NCBI GenBank assembly: GCA_032433595.1
Contig: JASWJB010000092.1
Coordinates: 62,001-126,000 of the forward strand
Direction: 5' to 3'
Length of the DNA stretch: 64,000 nucleotides
Source of the DNA: Conoideocrella luteorostrata
Taxonomy: Eukaryota > Ascomycota > Sordariomycetes > Hypocreales > Clavicipitaceae
In this document: piece after piece, positions 11,857 through 23,700 of the stretch
Layout of the letters: every line of letters starts with the position of its first letter
Numbering within the stretch: position 1 is the stretch's first letter
Position numbers and translations under genes: made by a program
Notes under the pieces: model-generated
The model's database searches: none
What the model was told of the DNA's origin: nothing
The model's input: the letters and a program-made list of their open reading frames with translations, nothing else

Positions 11857-13440
11857 TTAGTTGCGCGACAAAATTGAGAAGGGACGGCTTGCCATCCTGT
11901 CAAGTGTTCTAGTGCACCAATCTCGCTTCTCCCACAAACCCGCTTCCGTGTAGAAGTGGTTAGCCGCTAACAAGGGCATGATTGTAAAGTGTAGGCCGAG
12001 GATGCCAAACTCCTGGCCAAGCATGAAAATAGAAGATTGGCAAATACTATCGGCATAATGGAGAAGGCTTTCGAACGGCGTCTCGGACGCTTTAGTTTCG
12101 CCATCATTTGGAGGCAGATAGCTGTTCCCTATCACTCTAGAGGCCGCCTTGTGGCAGTGCAGCCTAGCCTCACAATAGAACGTGATCATCTGGGCGTCAG
12201 TGAGTTTCTGATAGCAAAGCATCTCGGTAAAGGGCTGCTGCGACGGGTCTTTTGAAGGCCTTGACCATAGCAACGGACCGTCTCGGCTTGTGGTTAGATC
12301 ATTCCACCACAGGTCCATGGCAATGTCGATATCGCGACGCAATCGATAAAAGCACACAGTTTGGTCGTTGGATTGTGCGCTTGTGCCAATTCTTCTGGAG
12401 AGCACGGTTGAGGCATGAAGCAGAGCGGGCAGTTGTGAGACACTATCGAGCAAGCGGTGTAAGTGGGTTTTGGGCATTTTTGCCCAGGGCACACTCTGCC
12501 ATTCTGGGGCAGCTAGAAGTGTTGGCTTCTCTGAAATAATGCTACCTATGGTCTAAAGCCGTATGATTAGCTTTACATACAACCAAATGAGGTGTATACT
12601 TTGTTATGTCCTACTTACGACAGATACACGACTGCACAGAAACGTTTCATGGATAGCTCCCTCCTGGACAGCTGCGGGGCCAACATTTTCAAGAATGGAG
12701 CAGATGCCGACGGAATGACGTAGCCATCCGTCGCCAGCAGCTGCTGAGCTCTCCACGGCCTGATATGAAACGTTAACATTATAGACAGACATATAAAAGC
12801 ATGAAGAAAGGATTGCCCACCAACCTCATATATTTGCAGGACAACCGCGGTCATTAAAGCACCACGCCAATTGTTCTCTGTCAGCTGGCCCTGTCGTAGC
12901 TCTGCCAACGCCTTCCCATATAGCTCCATCCCAACGGCAAGCGCTTTGTTATCGTTCAGTGACCGGGCCAAAACGACAGTGCCGAGCGCGTCTGTTGCTC
13001 TGTCGAGCTGTCTATACCTGCCTTGGCTAACGGATAGGCTCTGCAACCAACGAAGTGAGAGCTCGTACAGCAGGGGTTTCTCGGGAAGATACTGAGTCAG
13101 AAAGCTGTGGAAAGCATCAAGACGATTGTTGTTTGGGCACATGGGGATAGAGACGGGGCTTCTCATCAGCTGCTGCTCTTCGATCTGGGGTTCCAATTGT
13201 GGCGCAGGCCCGTCGTAAACGACGAATATGAGATCCCTGGTGTATCCTTCACATACTATCCCGGACCGAAGGCATCGGCCACATTGAGGCCGCTGATAAT
13301 CGCACTGCATGATCGTCAACGTAAGACAATAGTACGTTATTACGGGAGGATGCAGTGCGTGCGACCTATGTACAACTTGCCTTGACTTTCCGCCGTTGGC
13401 ATGTATGACAGCGTGGAGATCTGCGCGGGCGGAGCTGCAT
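11857..13440 (-). CDS. Zn2Cys6 transcription factor (Fungal_trans_2-like), four exons
   Basis: Exons complement(join(11857..12552, 12619..12759, 12825..13304, 13381..13440)) give 458 residues in phase. The zinc cluster is split by intron 1: CHTCQRRKVK in exon 1 and CDYQRPQCGRC in exon 2, with six cysteines at 11, 14, 21, 28, 31 and 38. The rest is a helical regulatory region (LDAFHSFLTQYLPEKPLLYE, later LGLHFTIMPLL) like the fungal-specific transcription factor domain of PF11951 proteins. It would bind CGG-type sites in the nucleus. Intron 1 (13305-13380) uses a GC donor (AAG|GCAAGT). The start at 13440 is the only ATG giving an intact cluster. Targets are unknown; neighbours on both sides are secreted hydrolases. 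Confidence 0.88.
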
Positions 13441-14131
13441 AATAAAGGATAAAGTCGTGCTTTGAAGTATTATGGACGCGATGAGGGCTGAATGTGACAA
13501 GGAACTACGATGCGAGAGGGAGAAGGTTGGACAAGTGGGTGCAGACTGATGACGATACTTACTCCGTAGTTGGTTAGTTAGTTAGTTAGTTGCTAACTTA
13601 GTATTCCTTTGACTCCTCAACCCACATGCCTGCCCTGCCCTCTTTACACAGTGCGCCCGGTGTCCCGTTCTTGCCAATTGAGCTAATGTTCCTCACTACA
13701 ACAAATTACCTAGCAGCCAATACTTTTGGCGTTCGTACCCCACGTCTTAGCATGTCAAGAGAGGACCACCGTCAGCGTCAATCCGAGGTCTTCAGTGGCT
13801 ATGTTTTGGCAGAAAAGTTCAATCTGTAGGGTAGAGGCCTGACATGAGCCTACATAGGCGCAGATCCACTCTGAACAGCGATGTGTTAGTACTCTGCTTA
13901 ACAACACTTGACAGCTTCCTGAAAGGTGACGAATCTTGCACTACACGACTAGATAATAACGTGATAGTGACATTTTGCAGCTATGGATGACGCGAATTTC
14001 TCCTCTCATCAGACTAGCAATTAGGTGGACTGCAATTGTTGCAACTGTTGCAACGGAATGATAATTTAACAACGACTCTAACTTATTGATGTTGACATAT
14101 ACTCGTATTATAATAACCTCTGAACATAATA
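13441..14131. other. intergenic, regulator promoter side
   Basis: This is the promoter of the minus-strand regulator and the trailer of the minus-strand amidohydrolase. One TACTCCGTA motif (13560) is followed directly by a (GTTA)n tract at 13572-13592. No gene is seen. Confidence 0.65.
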
Positions 14132-15412
14132 CTAAGGGTTCTGTGCGGTAATGCTGGACTTCTGTACATACGAGACCTTAGATCCTAAGGCCCAGACCTT
14201 GTCAATGTCCAAAGTGTTGGAGATATTTAAAAGAGGGTTAGAGTGGAGCAAGAGCAGATCGGCTCGCTTTCCAACCTCAACTGAGCCTGTATCATACAGT
14301 CGGTGCCACTTGGCGGCGTCTCTTGTGGCGGCGTTGATGGCTTCAGCTGGTGACATGCCAACAACATCGACCAAATTCTGCAGTTCAAAGTGCAAGGTCA
14401 AACCAAAAGGCATGTCAACAAAAGCTCCGCCCGGTATCGATCTAGTTCCAACGGCGTCGGTTCCCGCGATAAGGGGTACTCCTCCCTCATATAGACGCCG
14501 AGCGTTGACCTCTGCGTGACCAAGGGTTCGATTGGAGCCTGGGATAACGGAGAAGAACCGTTGTAGAGCAGCGTTGCCGTATGAATATTTGAACACATTG
14601 AGGGTTGGCGTGACAAATTGTCCCTGCTTCTTGATCTGGCGAATAATTGCGTCGGAAAGAATACCATCATCGGGCACATGCTGTATTCCATCGGTAACAC
14701 TTTCCACAGCTTGCTGATAGGCATACACACTGGACGCATGCGTCATGGTTTGCTTGTGGTATTGACAGTGCGCGGTCTTTACCATCTCGATCTGCTGCTG
14801 CGTGGAAGGACCATTGACCTCGGCTGTAATTTTCATGTAGTCGCTTCCGTTGCCAAATTGCCACTGCGTAAATTCGGTCACGTTGGTAGTCGGGTAAATT
14901 AAAGTGTCCTTTGGCCGAGCAGGATCTTGTTTTTCATGGGAGCTGTTCTTCCCAACGGCTGATCTGCCGGCACGGTAGAAACTAGCCAGACCTGGCTGAT
15001 GAGCCATGATGTCGCACTGCGTGTAGTTCCCGCAATTCATTTGCATTGCTGACGTGCATCCATACGAGGTGTAGTTCTCAAGGGATCGGACGTCCGTCAG
15101 GTGGACGTGGCTATCAATCAGGCCTGGGATCAAAAACTTGCCAGTCGCATTGACTGTAACCGCAGCGTCGGCGCAGCTTTGTGCCTCGATGATGTAACCA
15201 GCATCGATGCAGACAGTTTGTGGGGGGGTGAATTTGATGCCATCAAAGACACGAACGTCTTTGATTGCCGTCTTGACACAAGTTTGCGGCGTTGATCGCC
15301 TTTCATTGTTCGTTGTTACGTTCGTCTCTTGTGGCGTATGAAAAGGGCAACCGACCGCGAAAGCTGAGAGGTACAGCACAACAACAAACGCTGCCATAAA
15401 TGCTGACCGCAT
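14132..15412 (-). CDS. secreted metal-dependent amidohydrolase
   Basis: A single 426-residue frame. The hydrophobic N terminus (to about residue 22) is a signal peptide. GLIDSHVHL at 98-105 carries the two metal-binding His (102, 104) of amidohydrolases; MKITAE supplies a candidate bridging Lys, THAS and QHVP candidate His ligands, and AGTDA the metal-binding Asp. The order fits the imidazolonepropionase/ochratoxinase-like branch (Amidohydro_1), which hydrolyses amide or dipeptide-like bonds. Several N-x-S/T sites suit secretion. It is divergent from the Zn2Cys6 gene at 16104, which may regulate it (inferred from position). Substrate not predictable. Confidence 0.85.
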   Translation of the reverse strand: MRSAFMAAFVVVLYLSAFAVGCPFHTPQETNVTTNNERRSTPQTCVKTAIKDVRVFDGIKFTPPQTVCIDAGYIIEAQSCADAAVTVNATGKFLIPGLIDSHVHLTDVRSLENYTSYGCTSAMQMNCGNYTQCDIMAHQPGLASFYRAGRSAVGKNSSHEKQDPARPKDTLIYPTTNVTEFTQWQFGNGSDYMKITAEVNGPSTQQQIEMVKTAHCQYHKQTMTHASSVYAYQQAVESVTDGIQHVPDDGILSDAIIRQIKKQGQFVTPTLNVFKYSYGNAALQRFFSVIPGSNRTLGHAEVNARRLYEGGVPLIAGTDAVGTRSIPGGAFVDMPFGLTLHFELQNLVDVVGMSPAEAINAATRDAAKWHRLYDTGSVEVGKRADLLLLHSNPLLNISNTLDIDKVWALGSKVSYVQKSSITAQNP

Positions 15413-16103
15413 ATTCGCTAAAAAGGCTCAAGCTGTTTGGAGAATTTGAAAGAAGTAGTAGCTTTATTGTAAGGCAGAGTATTTTCTGGAAAGTAGAGGT
15501 TCTGGCTTTGCAAGTTGCTGGGCAGAGATGGCAAGATGTCTTTTGCGCATTTCTTCACAATATTAGGCACAGCAACTCGGTATTTTATATCTAGAAGCAA
15601 TGTATTCCAGCCACCACGCGAATAATATTGCGGCATGCGCAGTGAAGCCGCGTCTTGACATCTCGTACACTAAACTCCTACCGGGTCAAGCGTCAGTCCA
15701 AGCCCAGCAGGGCGGAGCCATCGCGCGGCAGTGGCTTTACTGCCGGCACTGATGACGCCTATGCGGCGCAGGCTTTACTTATACTACCGTCGGTGAACCA
15801 GGCTGAGTACTCCGTAGTAACAAATTATTTAGTGGCGATACGGCGTAATTTCCGTCTAACTCCGGAGCGGCCAGGCACACGGTACGGTGCCCATATACTC
15901 AACACCAGCAGCATGCAAGGCACCTCAATTTGAACACTAGACTTCGTACACTAGACCATCCTTGGCCGACGCCTGTTGCATCCCACTTGGCGGAACGCCG
16001 GAGCTCTCTTTTCTATCATCAACGACGCGATCCGCTTATCTTGGAAGAGGGACTTGACCCTCTCACGAGCCGACTTTGTCCTTACAGCCCTCGCATATAC
16101 ACC
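15413..16103. other. divergent promoter region, amidohydrolase / Zn2Cys6 regulator
   Basis: A 691-bp spacer between the two start codons, so both promoters lie here. It contains one TACTCCGTA motif at 15808. No gene is seen. Confidence 0.6.
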
Positions 16104-17219
16104 ATGCCTTCCCGTCGTTTGCATTCGAAATCCCGAGGCGGATGCAGACAATGCAAAAGGCGGCGCGTCAAGGTGCGTCATATGACAGGGCTTCTCTATC
16201 ACGAAGTCGCTGCTGACCTGGACTAGTGCGACCGACGGGGGCCAGTTTGTACAAACTGTTCGAGAAGACGAGAGGACTGCGTCTACGGGTTGCAAGACGC
16301 AGCTCCGACCCTTCCGCCTCTTTGTACCGCAATAAAATTAAACAATTCTCTTTCCATCCCAATGATTACTCCTGGAGCCTTGCTCTCTCTTTCTCCATCA
16401 AGCAACAATGCCCAAGAATGGGACCAGCTTATTATGAAGGAGACCAGCAGGACTCCGGCCTTGGAGCATGCTTTCCGGGCACTGAGCGCGCTATATTGGC
16501 ATGATAAGGCGCCATATAGATCGAATCAGAACTATCTAAGTGCTTTGACCCGCAACATCACAGCGATAGGAAGCTTTCATCGGTCCTTCGTGGCCGCACG
16601 ACAGCAGAGCTGGGTGGCTTCCTTGGTTTTTGTCATGGTAATGGTAGCGTTTCAAACCCGCGTCATTGCAATCGGGCCCAATGACAACTGTATCTTCGAG
16701 TCAGTTGTGGCACTGAGATGCGCTGCGCACTTTGCGCAAACCGCCGCACCCGCCTTCATAGAGTCCCAGTGGGTTGAACGTCAGAGATCGAGACAAAACC
16801 CGAGCGATCGGCGGGACGACCCACCTGATTCTTGGCACTCCCCAAATATAAGGAAACTGAATGTCTTCGTCAACGGCATGGCCCGTAGCGATGCGTGGGA
16901 CGACACGCACAGCCAAGCCGCGCTCATGTTGAAGACATGGGTCAACCTCACCCAAGGACGACCCCGGACATGGAGCCATATTGTATGGTGGCCAGCGTCA
17001 ATCAGCCAAGAGTTTGTACAGCGGCTGCAGCAGAGAGAACCTTGTTCATTGGTGATTGTGCTGTATTGGTGCGCATTCATGCAATACACGCCAAGCAGCT
17101 GGTTTGTCAAGAATTGGATATTTACACTAGTGAAGGACGCCATGAACAGCCCTGGAGTCGGGGAAATGGGCTTGCCACATTCTTTGTATCATGACTTGCC
17201 AGAATTTGGAGACTCATGA
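16104..17219 (+). CDS. Zn2Cys6 transcription factor, UPC2-like architecture, two exons
   Basis: Exons join(16104..16172, 16227..17219) give 353 residues. The cluster spans the intron: CRQCKRRRVK then CDRRGPVCTNC and EDC (cysteines 14, 17, 24, 31, 34, 41). The intron sits just before the third cysteine, as in many fungal C6 genes. A short C-terminal region of hydrophobic helices (FRALSALYWHDKAPY; LVFVMVMVAF) resembles UPC2/ECM22-type regulators. A nuclear regulator, head to head with the secreted amidohydrolase, so local regulation is plausible but unproven. A further small intron cannot be excluded, but the frame is open throughout. Confidence 0.85.
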
Positions 17220-19468
17220 AAAGCATGACTTTTCTTTATGAGACTTCATCAGCCAATCCTGTGTGCGAAAGTAGCACCACAACCTCGCTATGTGCCTTGG
17301 ATGGAAGCTGCCTGGAGGGCGAAGCAATGCGGGGCATTCCGAGCCTTGACATCACTGTTTTTTCCTAGAAAAGCCTGAAAAGGAATACCGTCATCAGATT
17401 CATCTTAGTGGGTATATATCTGGTAGCATTTTTGCAAGTCGTTCCCACTACTATTCCATCCTGCCCTGCTTATATGTCTTGCAGCAGAAGCTCGTAGCTC
17501 CGCCAGAGATAGCAACGAACAAAGACGGCAGACTACTTCGAGGCCCGACAGCTGAAACGTAACGTGAAGTGCAGATTTATGAAGTGGATAAGATGCTTAA
17601 CGCTTTCTTGTTCGTGATAACCACACGATAGTGCGAGGCGCTCGAGACTCCTCAACGTCTTAACATCTGTGGCTTGTTGCACTTTGGGGGTTTGTGCGGT
17701 TATTTCCCCACAGATGTCTCCGATGCGGTCGATGTAATAACAAATGCTCAGCTAGAAGCACGCGTATAGCGCAACTAGACCTCGGCAGTTCTGATATGGA
17801 GACCATGGTAGGCTTAACTGTTGGAATAGTAGTGCAGGTACAATCACGTCGAAGAAGTGTTTGGATCGAACTGCAATGCCCCGCATTCTCTCCGCGTTAA
17901 TATACTAATATTCGTGTGGCGATGGCTCATCTCCCGGTTCCAATATAGGGGTTAAGCCGCCCAGCATGTAAATCTCGTTGCTTAAGGCCACGATCTGGCC
18001 TTGCGTTTCCCAGATCGCAGGTCAAGGGCAAGTGCAGCTGTCGCATCGATTGACCATGCCCTAATATAGTGGCCTTGCATGGCCGACATAACTGGCACAC
18101 CAGTCTTGTATCTATGCTTGCTATGCATGGGCTCTCTGCTTGGGAGGCATTCTGCGTGGGAAGCACAATGCTTGGGAAGCGCGATGCTTGGGACGCACAT
18201 CGAACTATCCAGATCGTGCTGACCGCCATCCAGGGGGGTGATGCCACCGGAGAGGCCCCACCATCAGTGGATGTAGCGGCCGCAACAGTTCTTGTCCCAC
18301 TGGGATGGTCCTGCAAACCGATCTCTGTAGTGGATGGGACGCGCTCCTTGGCACGAATGCTAGATTTCGGCTGCACGATCGGCCCGTGCAATAAACAGTT
18401 AATAAACATGGCCTTGTTCACACGCACCTGCACTATCTTTCTCTTTCACTTTACGCAGTCTTTTCGCCTAAATATGGAATTTTCTGATACTACAATTTTG
18501 AACTCTTGCCTGCCCACGACGTTGAACTCGCCCTCAAAAGCACTCCTCGGTGCTTGAGAAGCGCCTTTGTACTGCCAACATATCGGTGACTGGCTACCAA
18601 AGCTGCCAAGTTCTTTAATAACATTATGGAAGCGAGTATCGGCCGGCAGAGCGGGCTAGAAAGCGCGGCCGAAGGGACGTTCACCAAGGTTGTTGCCAGG
18701 GAAGAATGAGCAGAGGATAATTTGACTGAACGAGAGCATGCAAGCATCTCAGTTAGCTAATGTGTACTTCTTTATATTTCTGGCCGCTTTCGGTGAATTT
18801 CTGCCATAGTTGGTATTTTGGTATTGTTCGCCAGTTTTTATGTACGCTGCGAGCTCGCCACGACTGCCCAGCGCCGCCCCGGCCCAGTCGCGTCGCTGTC
18901 ACTCGCCTGCAACACGTTATTCCAGTGTGTCCCCTTTCGTCCATGCTTCTGTCTACTCTTTCCAAGTCTTGGATTTCGCTTGGGATAGTAGTTGCTATCA
19001 CCGCAAGATGGTCGTCACAGCTTTTGAGCCCGGAAATGGCAATAGACCATCTGACGACCGAGTTGCTCTTGGTGATTCGCGCAGGGTAGCTGCACGTACG
19101 TCAGTATTTTGTCCACGTCCTCGGACTCAAGTGGTCAGGTGCCAATCAGTCCAGCAATACGGAGTTGTGCACATTGCCAGCTCTTGGGATCTGAAATTGT
19201 CGTTTGCATGATGAATTGGCATAATTCTAACCAGGATGTCCGAATGTTACGTTTACTACTCCGTAATTCGTATAAACTAAGAGCTGGTCCTCACCTCTGG
19301 CTGGTCCAGTCAAATTAGACAGGTTCCCCTCATCCAAACTTACCCAACGCCGTGCCTAAGCCTTGTCAATTCCCCAGTACCTGGGCGTGCAACTGCGCAT
19401 GGATGACAAAAAATAACAACAACAACAACAATAAAAACTAAGCACAAGTCCCAAGAGTCGGCGCCGCC
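17220..19468. other. intergenic, no convincing gene
   Basis: A 2.25-kb gap. Two overlapping antisense frames near 17927-18557 lack family signatures. It contains a four-copy 16-bp tandem (18136-18199), one TACTCCGTA motif (19257) and an (AAC)n tract at about 19416-19432 in the leader of the next gene. It could hold decayed coding sequence. Confidence 0.5.
18136..18199 (+). repeat. 16-bp tandem repeat, four imperfect copies
   Basis: Units at 18136-18151, 18152-18167, 18168-18183 and 18184-18199 share the core TGCTTGGGA with a few changes each. The array is in a gene-free stretch. Confidence 0.8.
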
Positions 19469-20392
19469 ATGTCAATCGTAGAAAAGCTCCGTGATGGCCT
19501 AAAGTACTGGGAGCCGCGGCTTGTCCAAGGCATGGGCCCGCCCGAGAACGGGCTCGACGAATTCTACGTCTCGGTGCCTCTACCAGATGGCTACAAGGCC
19601 CCGATCAAGGTGGTTCGACCCAAAGACAATCAGTCAACGTCTCAGAGACCCCTCATTGTCCTTTTTCACGGGGGAGGCTTTATGGCAGGGTCAGCAGAAA
19701 TGGTGACGCGGCCAGCGCGCGACTTCGCAGAACGATTTGGGGCCGTCGTCGTCGGCGCTACGTATCGTCTTGCTCCGGAACACAAATTCCCCACCCAGTT
19801 CCAGGATGCCTGGGACACTTTGATTTGGCTATCGACAGCTGGGCTGGAGACGCTTGGAGCGCATCCCGAGCGAGGATTCATTGTTGGTGGCGTTTCTGCT
19901 GGCGGGACTCTTGCCGCGGCGATCGAACAGCAAAGTGTCGATCGGAACCTGATCCCGCCCCTGACGGGAGCTTACATCTGCATACCAATGCTGCTTACTG
20001 ACGAAATTGTACCGCAGAAGTACAGAGACCAGTGGACCTCGCGCAAGGATAACGCGGATGATCCTGCTGCGACGAAAGAATTGCTGGAACAGACCATGGT
20101 CAGCTTCGACCCCGACGTCAAGTCGCCACTGTTCTCACCGTTCAGCGCCCCAAATCCGCACAAGGGCCTGCCACCTGTTTATATACAAGTGGGCGGGAGG
20201 GATCCCTTGCGTGACGATGGCTTGTTGTATGAGAAGGCTTTGAAAGATAATGGGGTTCGGACAAGACTCGACAACTACGCGGAAATAGGTCATTCGGCAT
20301 GGACAATCTTTTCGGACGGATCAAGCCCCAAAGAGCTGGCCCCAAACAGCATGAGGGCCATGGAGTGGCTCTTGGGGAATGGCTTGAAGTAG
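19469..20392 (+). CDS. alpha/beta hydrolase, HSL-type esterase (Abhydrolase_3)
   Basis: An intronless 307-residue protein with the complete hormone-sensitive-lipase-like set: oxyanion motif HGGGF at 67-71, nucleophile elbow GGVSAGG with Ser143, GGRDPLRDDG with Asp245, and GHSAW with His275. There is no signal peptide, so it is probably cytosolic. It hydrolyses carboxyl esters of short acyl chains or small metabolites. The start codon lies in a good fungal context (GCCGCCATG). Some such esterases belong to secondary-metabolite clusters, but none adjoins here. Confidence 0.9.
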   Translation: MSIVEKLRDGLKYWEPRLVQGMGPPENGLDEFYVSVPLPDGYKAPIKVVRPKDNQSTSQRPLIVLFHGGGFMAGSAEMVTRPARDFAERFGAVVVGATYRLAPEHKFPTQFQDAWDTLIWLSTAGLETLGAHPERGFIVGGVSAGGTLAAAIEQQSVDRNLIPPLTGAYICIPMLLTDEIVPQKYRDQWTSRKDNADDPAATKELLEQTMVSFDPDVKSPLFSPFSAPNPHKGLPPVYIQVGGRDPLRDDGLLYEKALKDNGVRTRLDNYAEIGHSAWTIFSDGSSPKELAPNSMRAMEWLLGNGLK

Positions 20393-20770
20393 AATTGTTC
20401 CAAGCTTAGCTTTATGACTTAGGGAGTAGCTCTCATGCAGAATAAATAAACACGCGGTGCTAGACTTTTGGTATTTGGTGCGGAGCTAGTATAGTACTAT
20501 CCAGTGTCTGCCTCCATCGAATGCAGAATCTCCAATCCATGAACAGCCTAATGAAAAGAAAACCTGAAAGCCAGCAAGTAGTAGTCTGCTGGACTTGAAA
20601 GTGCCACAGCAGACAAACCCAAGAGACAGAGGCCTGTTGTCGTGGCCGCTCGCGATTTGCTGCCAGATGCCAGCAAAAACATTATAATCCAATTGAAATG
20701 AGAATGTAAGGGAGGAATTTCTCGTCGTACTGGCGGTCGACTTGTTCTCGGTCTCATCTCTGCAATGAGG
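20393..20770. other. intergenic between convergent genes
   Basis: The trailer of the esterase gene, including AATAAATAAA near 20443 as a likely poly(A) signal, and the 3' end of the minus-strand gene. Nothing else is seen. Confidence 0.7.
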
Positions 20771-23700
20771 CTAAGTCGTGGCCTCCCTGTGTGGTAGGTC
20801 GTATGACCCTTGAGAAACGTTGCTGACTTTGTCGGAAGGAATTAGACGTGTCCAGTTTATTGGCTGCGAATCCAACATTTGACCCATTTGTACGTGTCTC
20901 GTAGGGCTTCTCTTCCGGATGGGCGGTACAGGAGTCTTTTCCCTCATATGGTGAGCTTGGCTGAACCCGCCTTTACTGCTGAAAATAATGACATCAACTG
21001 GACTTGTTTCCAGCTGCTCATCAACCAAATATTCGTGGTGCTGAACCCTGGCGTTTCCAAACAAAGATGCCGCCACATGGAGCATATTAGGGGGCTTCCA
21101 TTTCATGAGCAGCAAGTCTCTGTCCGCGTTCGTCGACACGGGGATTCGGCACAATCGTCCATTCTCACCAAATGAAAACCGCGCGTCAGGTTCCAAAGAA
21201 GAGAGGCGACACCTGTAATTATACGGCGAATTTGAGGCATTATACAGCCTGGCTTTTCGGATTGCGACAAGATCTTCGTTGAAACAGATCTTTGTTTGGA
21301 GAACTGTGTAGGTCGCACTTATGGCAGTCTCCGTTTCCATTATTTTCCGGCAGCGCCTGACAGCATATTTATCCATTTCAAGGCAGACGTTCTCAAAAAC
21401 AGCCATTGTACAACAATCAGGTGAGTCTTTCAAGAAGCCGACCCATGTGTGTTCAGAAGGGCTGAGAGTTACCATTGACTGCCCGGCTGGCGTTCCGTGG
21501 ACCCAAAAGATATCGAATCCTCTTGATTTATCTCCAGTCTCAGACAGAACGTCCAAGCAAAGTGATATTGCCTTGCCCATGCTTTTTCGCCAACCATCGT
21601 CTGCTTCATGTTCTCTCCAGAGCCTGTAGAATGCGGTGTGATCTGCCGGCTCGAGTGATTTAAAGAAGGCTTCACGACACTCTTGACTAACCCATCTAAC
21701 AGAGCAACTTTCCAGATACTTCCGCATCGTTTGGGATCCTATAATACTTATCAGCCTGCGGCGACGAGCATTAAGCGTGCATGCTGAGACCTCTACGCCT
21801 AGAAACTGTTCCAACCATTGCGGGTTTCGACTTTCAGGATCGTTCTTCCATGCCTCAACCAGAGTTTGTTTCCAGGTTCTCTCTCGGATCTTATAACTGC
21901 GCTGAGCTCCGACAGTCACTCCACTCCAGCTTCCCTGAAGTGTATAGTTTTCAGCATCGAGGTGTTTGGCTCGGGGTATTGTCCCTGGAATATGAAGCAA
22001 GCCTGCGTCCTTCAGCTGCTGCTTTACAATATTGATGGAAAGGCCGCAGTCCTTGGAACTCAGTCTTGTGCCAGCCCCAATCAACAGCGTAGAGTCATGC
22101 TTTATTGGTTGGCCCCTTGTTCCGGGCGAGTCATTAATTTTGGGACTGTTGGTACAGCTCATCCAGTGACACAGAACCTCATGGTCATGAATGATAAGCT
22201 GAGAATCGGTTTCCGAAGATTGATGAGACCATGGAAGAATAACTCCGTTCCCAACCCAGTATTGAAAGCCATCCGAAGATTCCGGACCTTCCAGTGATGA
22301 GCGCCACATGGGCCCCCAGATGTCAGCAAACGTCTCAGCTTTCGTCGAAACGTACAGTTTCGGCTCTTCACTGGACCTATTCGATACGTCTTGTTTCTCC
22401 AAGACCCAGGCTTTGTTTCCGCTGAGAAACCCTTCAAGGCATTGAAAGGACCTCTGGCGGAATAATAACTGTTGAGGCAAGAGTCCATGTAATTCAAAAG
22501 ATTTGAATTGGAGGTCACCAACGTGAGCAGTGGCATAAGATGCTACTGCAAGATCCAAGATTTGTACAGTAAGTCGCCATCGATCTATGAATGAAATAGC
22601 AACCGGGCCCAATCCAAATATCCGTTCAAATGTCATACAAATATCTATGATTTTTATCGTAGGCCCGTTGATTAGACTTCGTAGTGGCTCGCGAGCTTCC
22701 AAAAGATTAAGCAATGCCTTCTCAGACGCCGCTGCAAGCTCCAAGATCGTGTATATCTCAATTGAGATCAATCTGGCAACATTGATTCGAAAATGGTCCC
22801 TAACAAGTATGCTGATCCTCTCTTCGCAGTACATAGCGGCCTTCATAGCGTCTATATTGTCACAGACGCGGAGAATAGTGTTCCGAGTCTCAATTAAATG
22901 GACCATATCATTTAATATGTAATTGGAGTTGAGGTTCTCAGAGGTGACGTTCCGTTTTGCAGCATTAAAAATGCTCTCAACATCCTGATCTCGACAGACT
23001 TTCCGGGATGACTGTTCTGGGAATGGAATATCGATGCTTGAGCGGAAGGAAAATTCCTGCATAGAGGATATGTCATAAGTCTCGACAGAATAGAACTTTA
23101 ACATAGACCTGGCTAGCACCTCCTCTTTTAGTTTGTCCAAGATGCCGAGATAGGCTCTTGGATTTAGTAGACGTGCATCAAGCCATTTCACCCCATCATT
23201 AGGAGGCTGTTCATTCGCCTGCTTGCCAGTTTTCTTCTGCGGCCTAAGCTTACTTTCACGTGTTGCACGACCAAATTCTGTAGTATTCCCGAGCTCATCG
23301 TCGGAGGGTCCTGAATCGGAACTGCTCACAGTTTCGAAATTTGCGTTAATTGCAACCCTGATGTCCGTGAAAAGTTGAGCATCATCGCTGGAGCTATAGT
23401 CGCTTGGAGTTGCGTCACCAGAGTTGGTGACGACTCTGCCTTGTTGGTCCAGCCTAGTGGGTCTATGATGGTATTCTTCAGCTGTCTGTTGCTCGCCACG
23501 GCTAAGATCCTCGCTGGGAGCTTGACCGATGTAGTGTTCAGTTACATCATACGGCCCCTGGCTAGATGAATACTGATCCTCGGCCCTTCTTGAAACCACC
23601 ACCTTGAGTTTTAGACGGCTCATCTTGTCCATGGAATAGGAGCCCTCGTCTATAAAACCGCTCATCTCGTCCATGGAATAGGAGCCCTCGTCTATAAAAC

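Noticed and set aside
17927..18557. Overlapping frames of 168 (minus) and 162 (plus) codons, with ankyrin-like hints on the minus strand in different frames
   Set aside because: The hints (a TPLD-like match among stops) are too weak to call a pseudogene. The frames overlap a 16-bp tandem array and lack conserved motifs.
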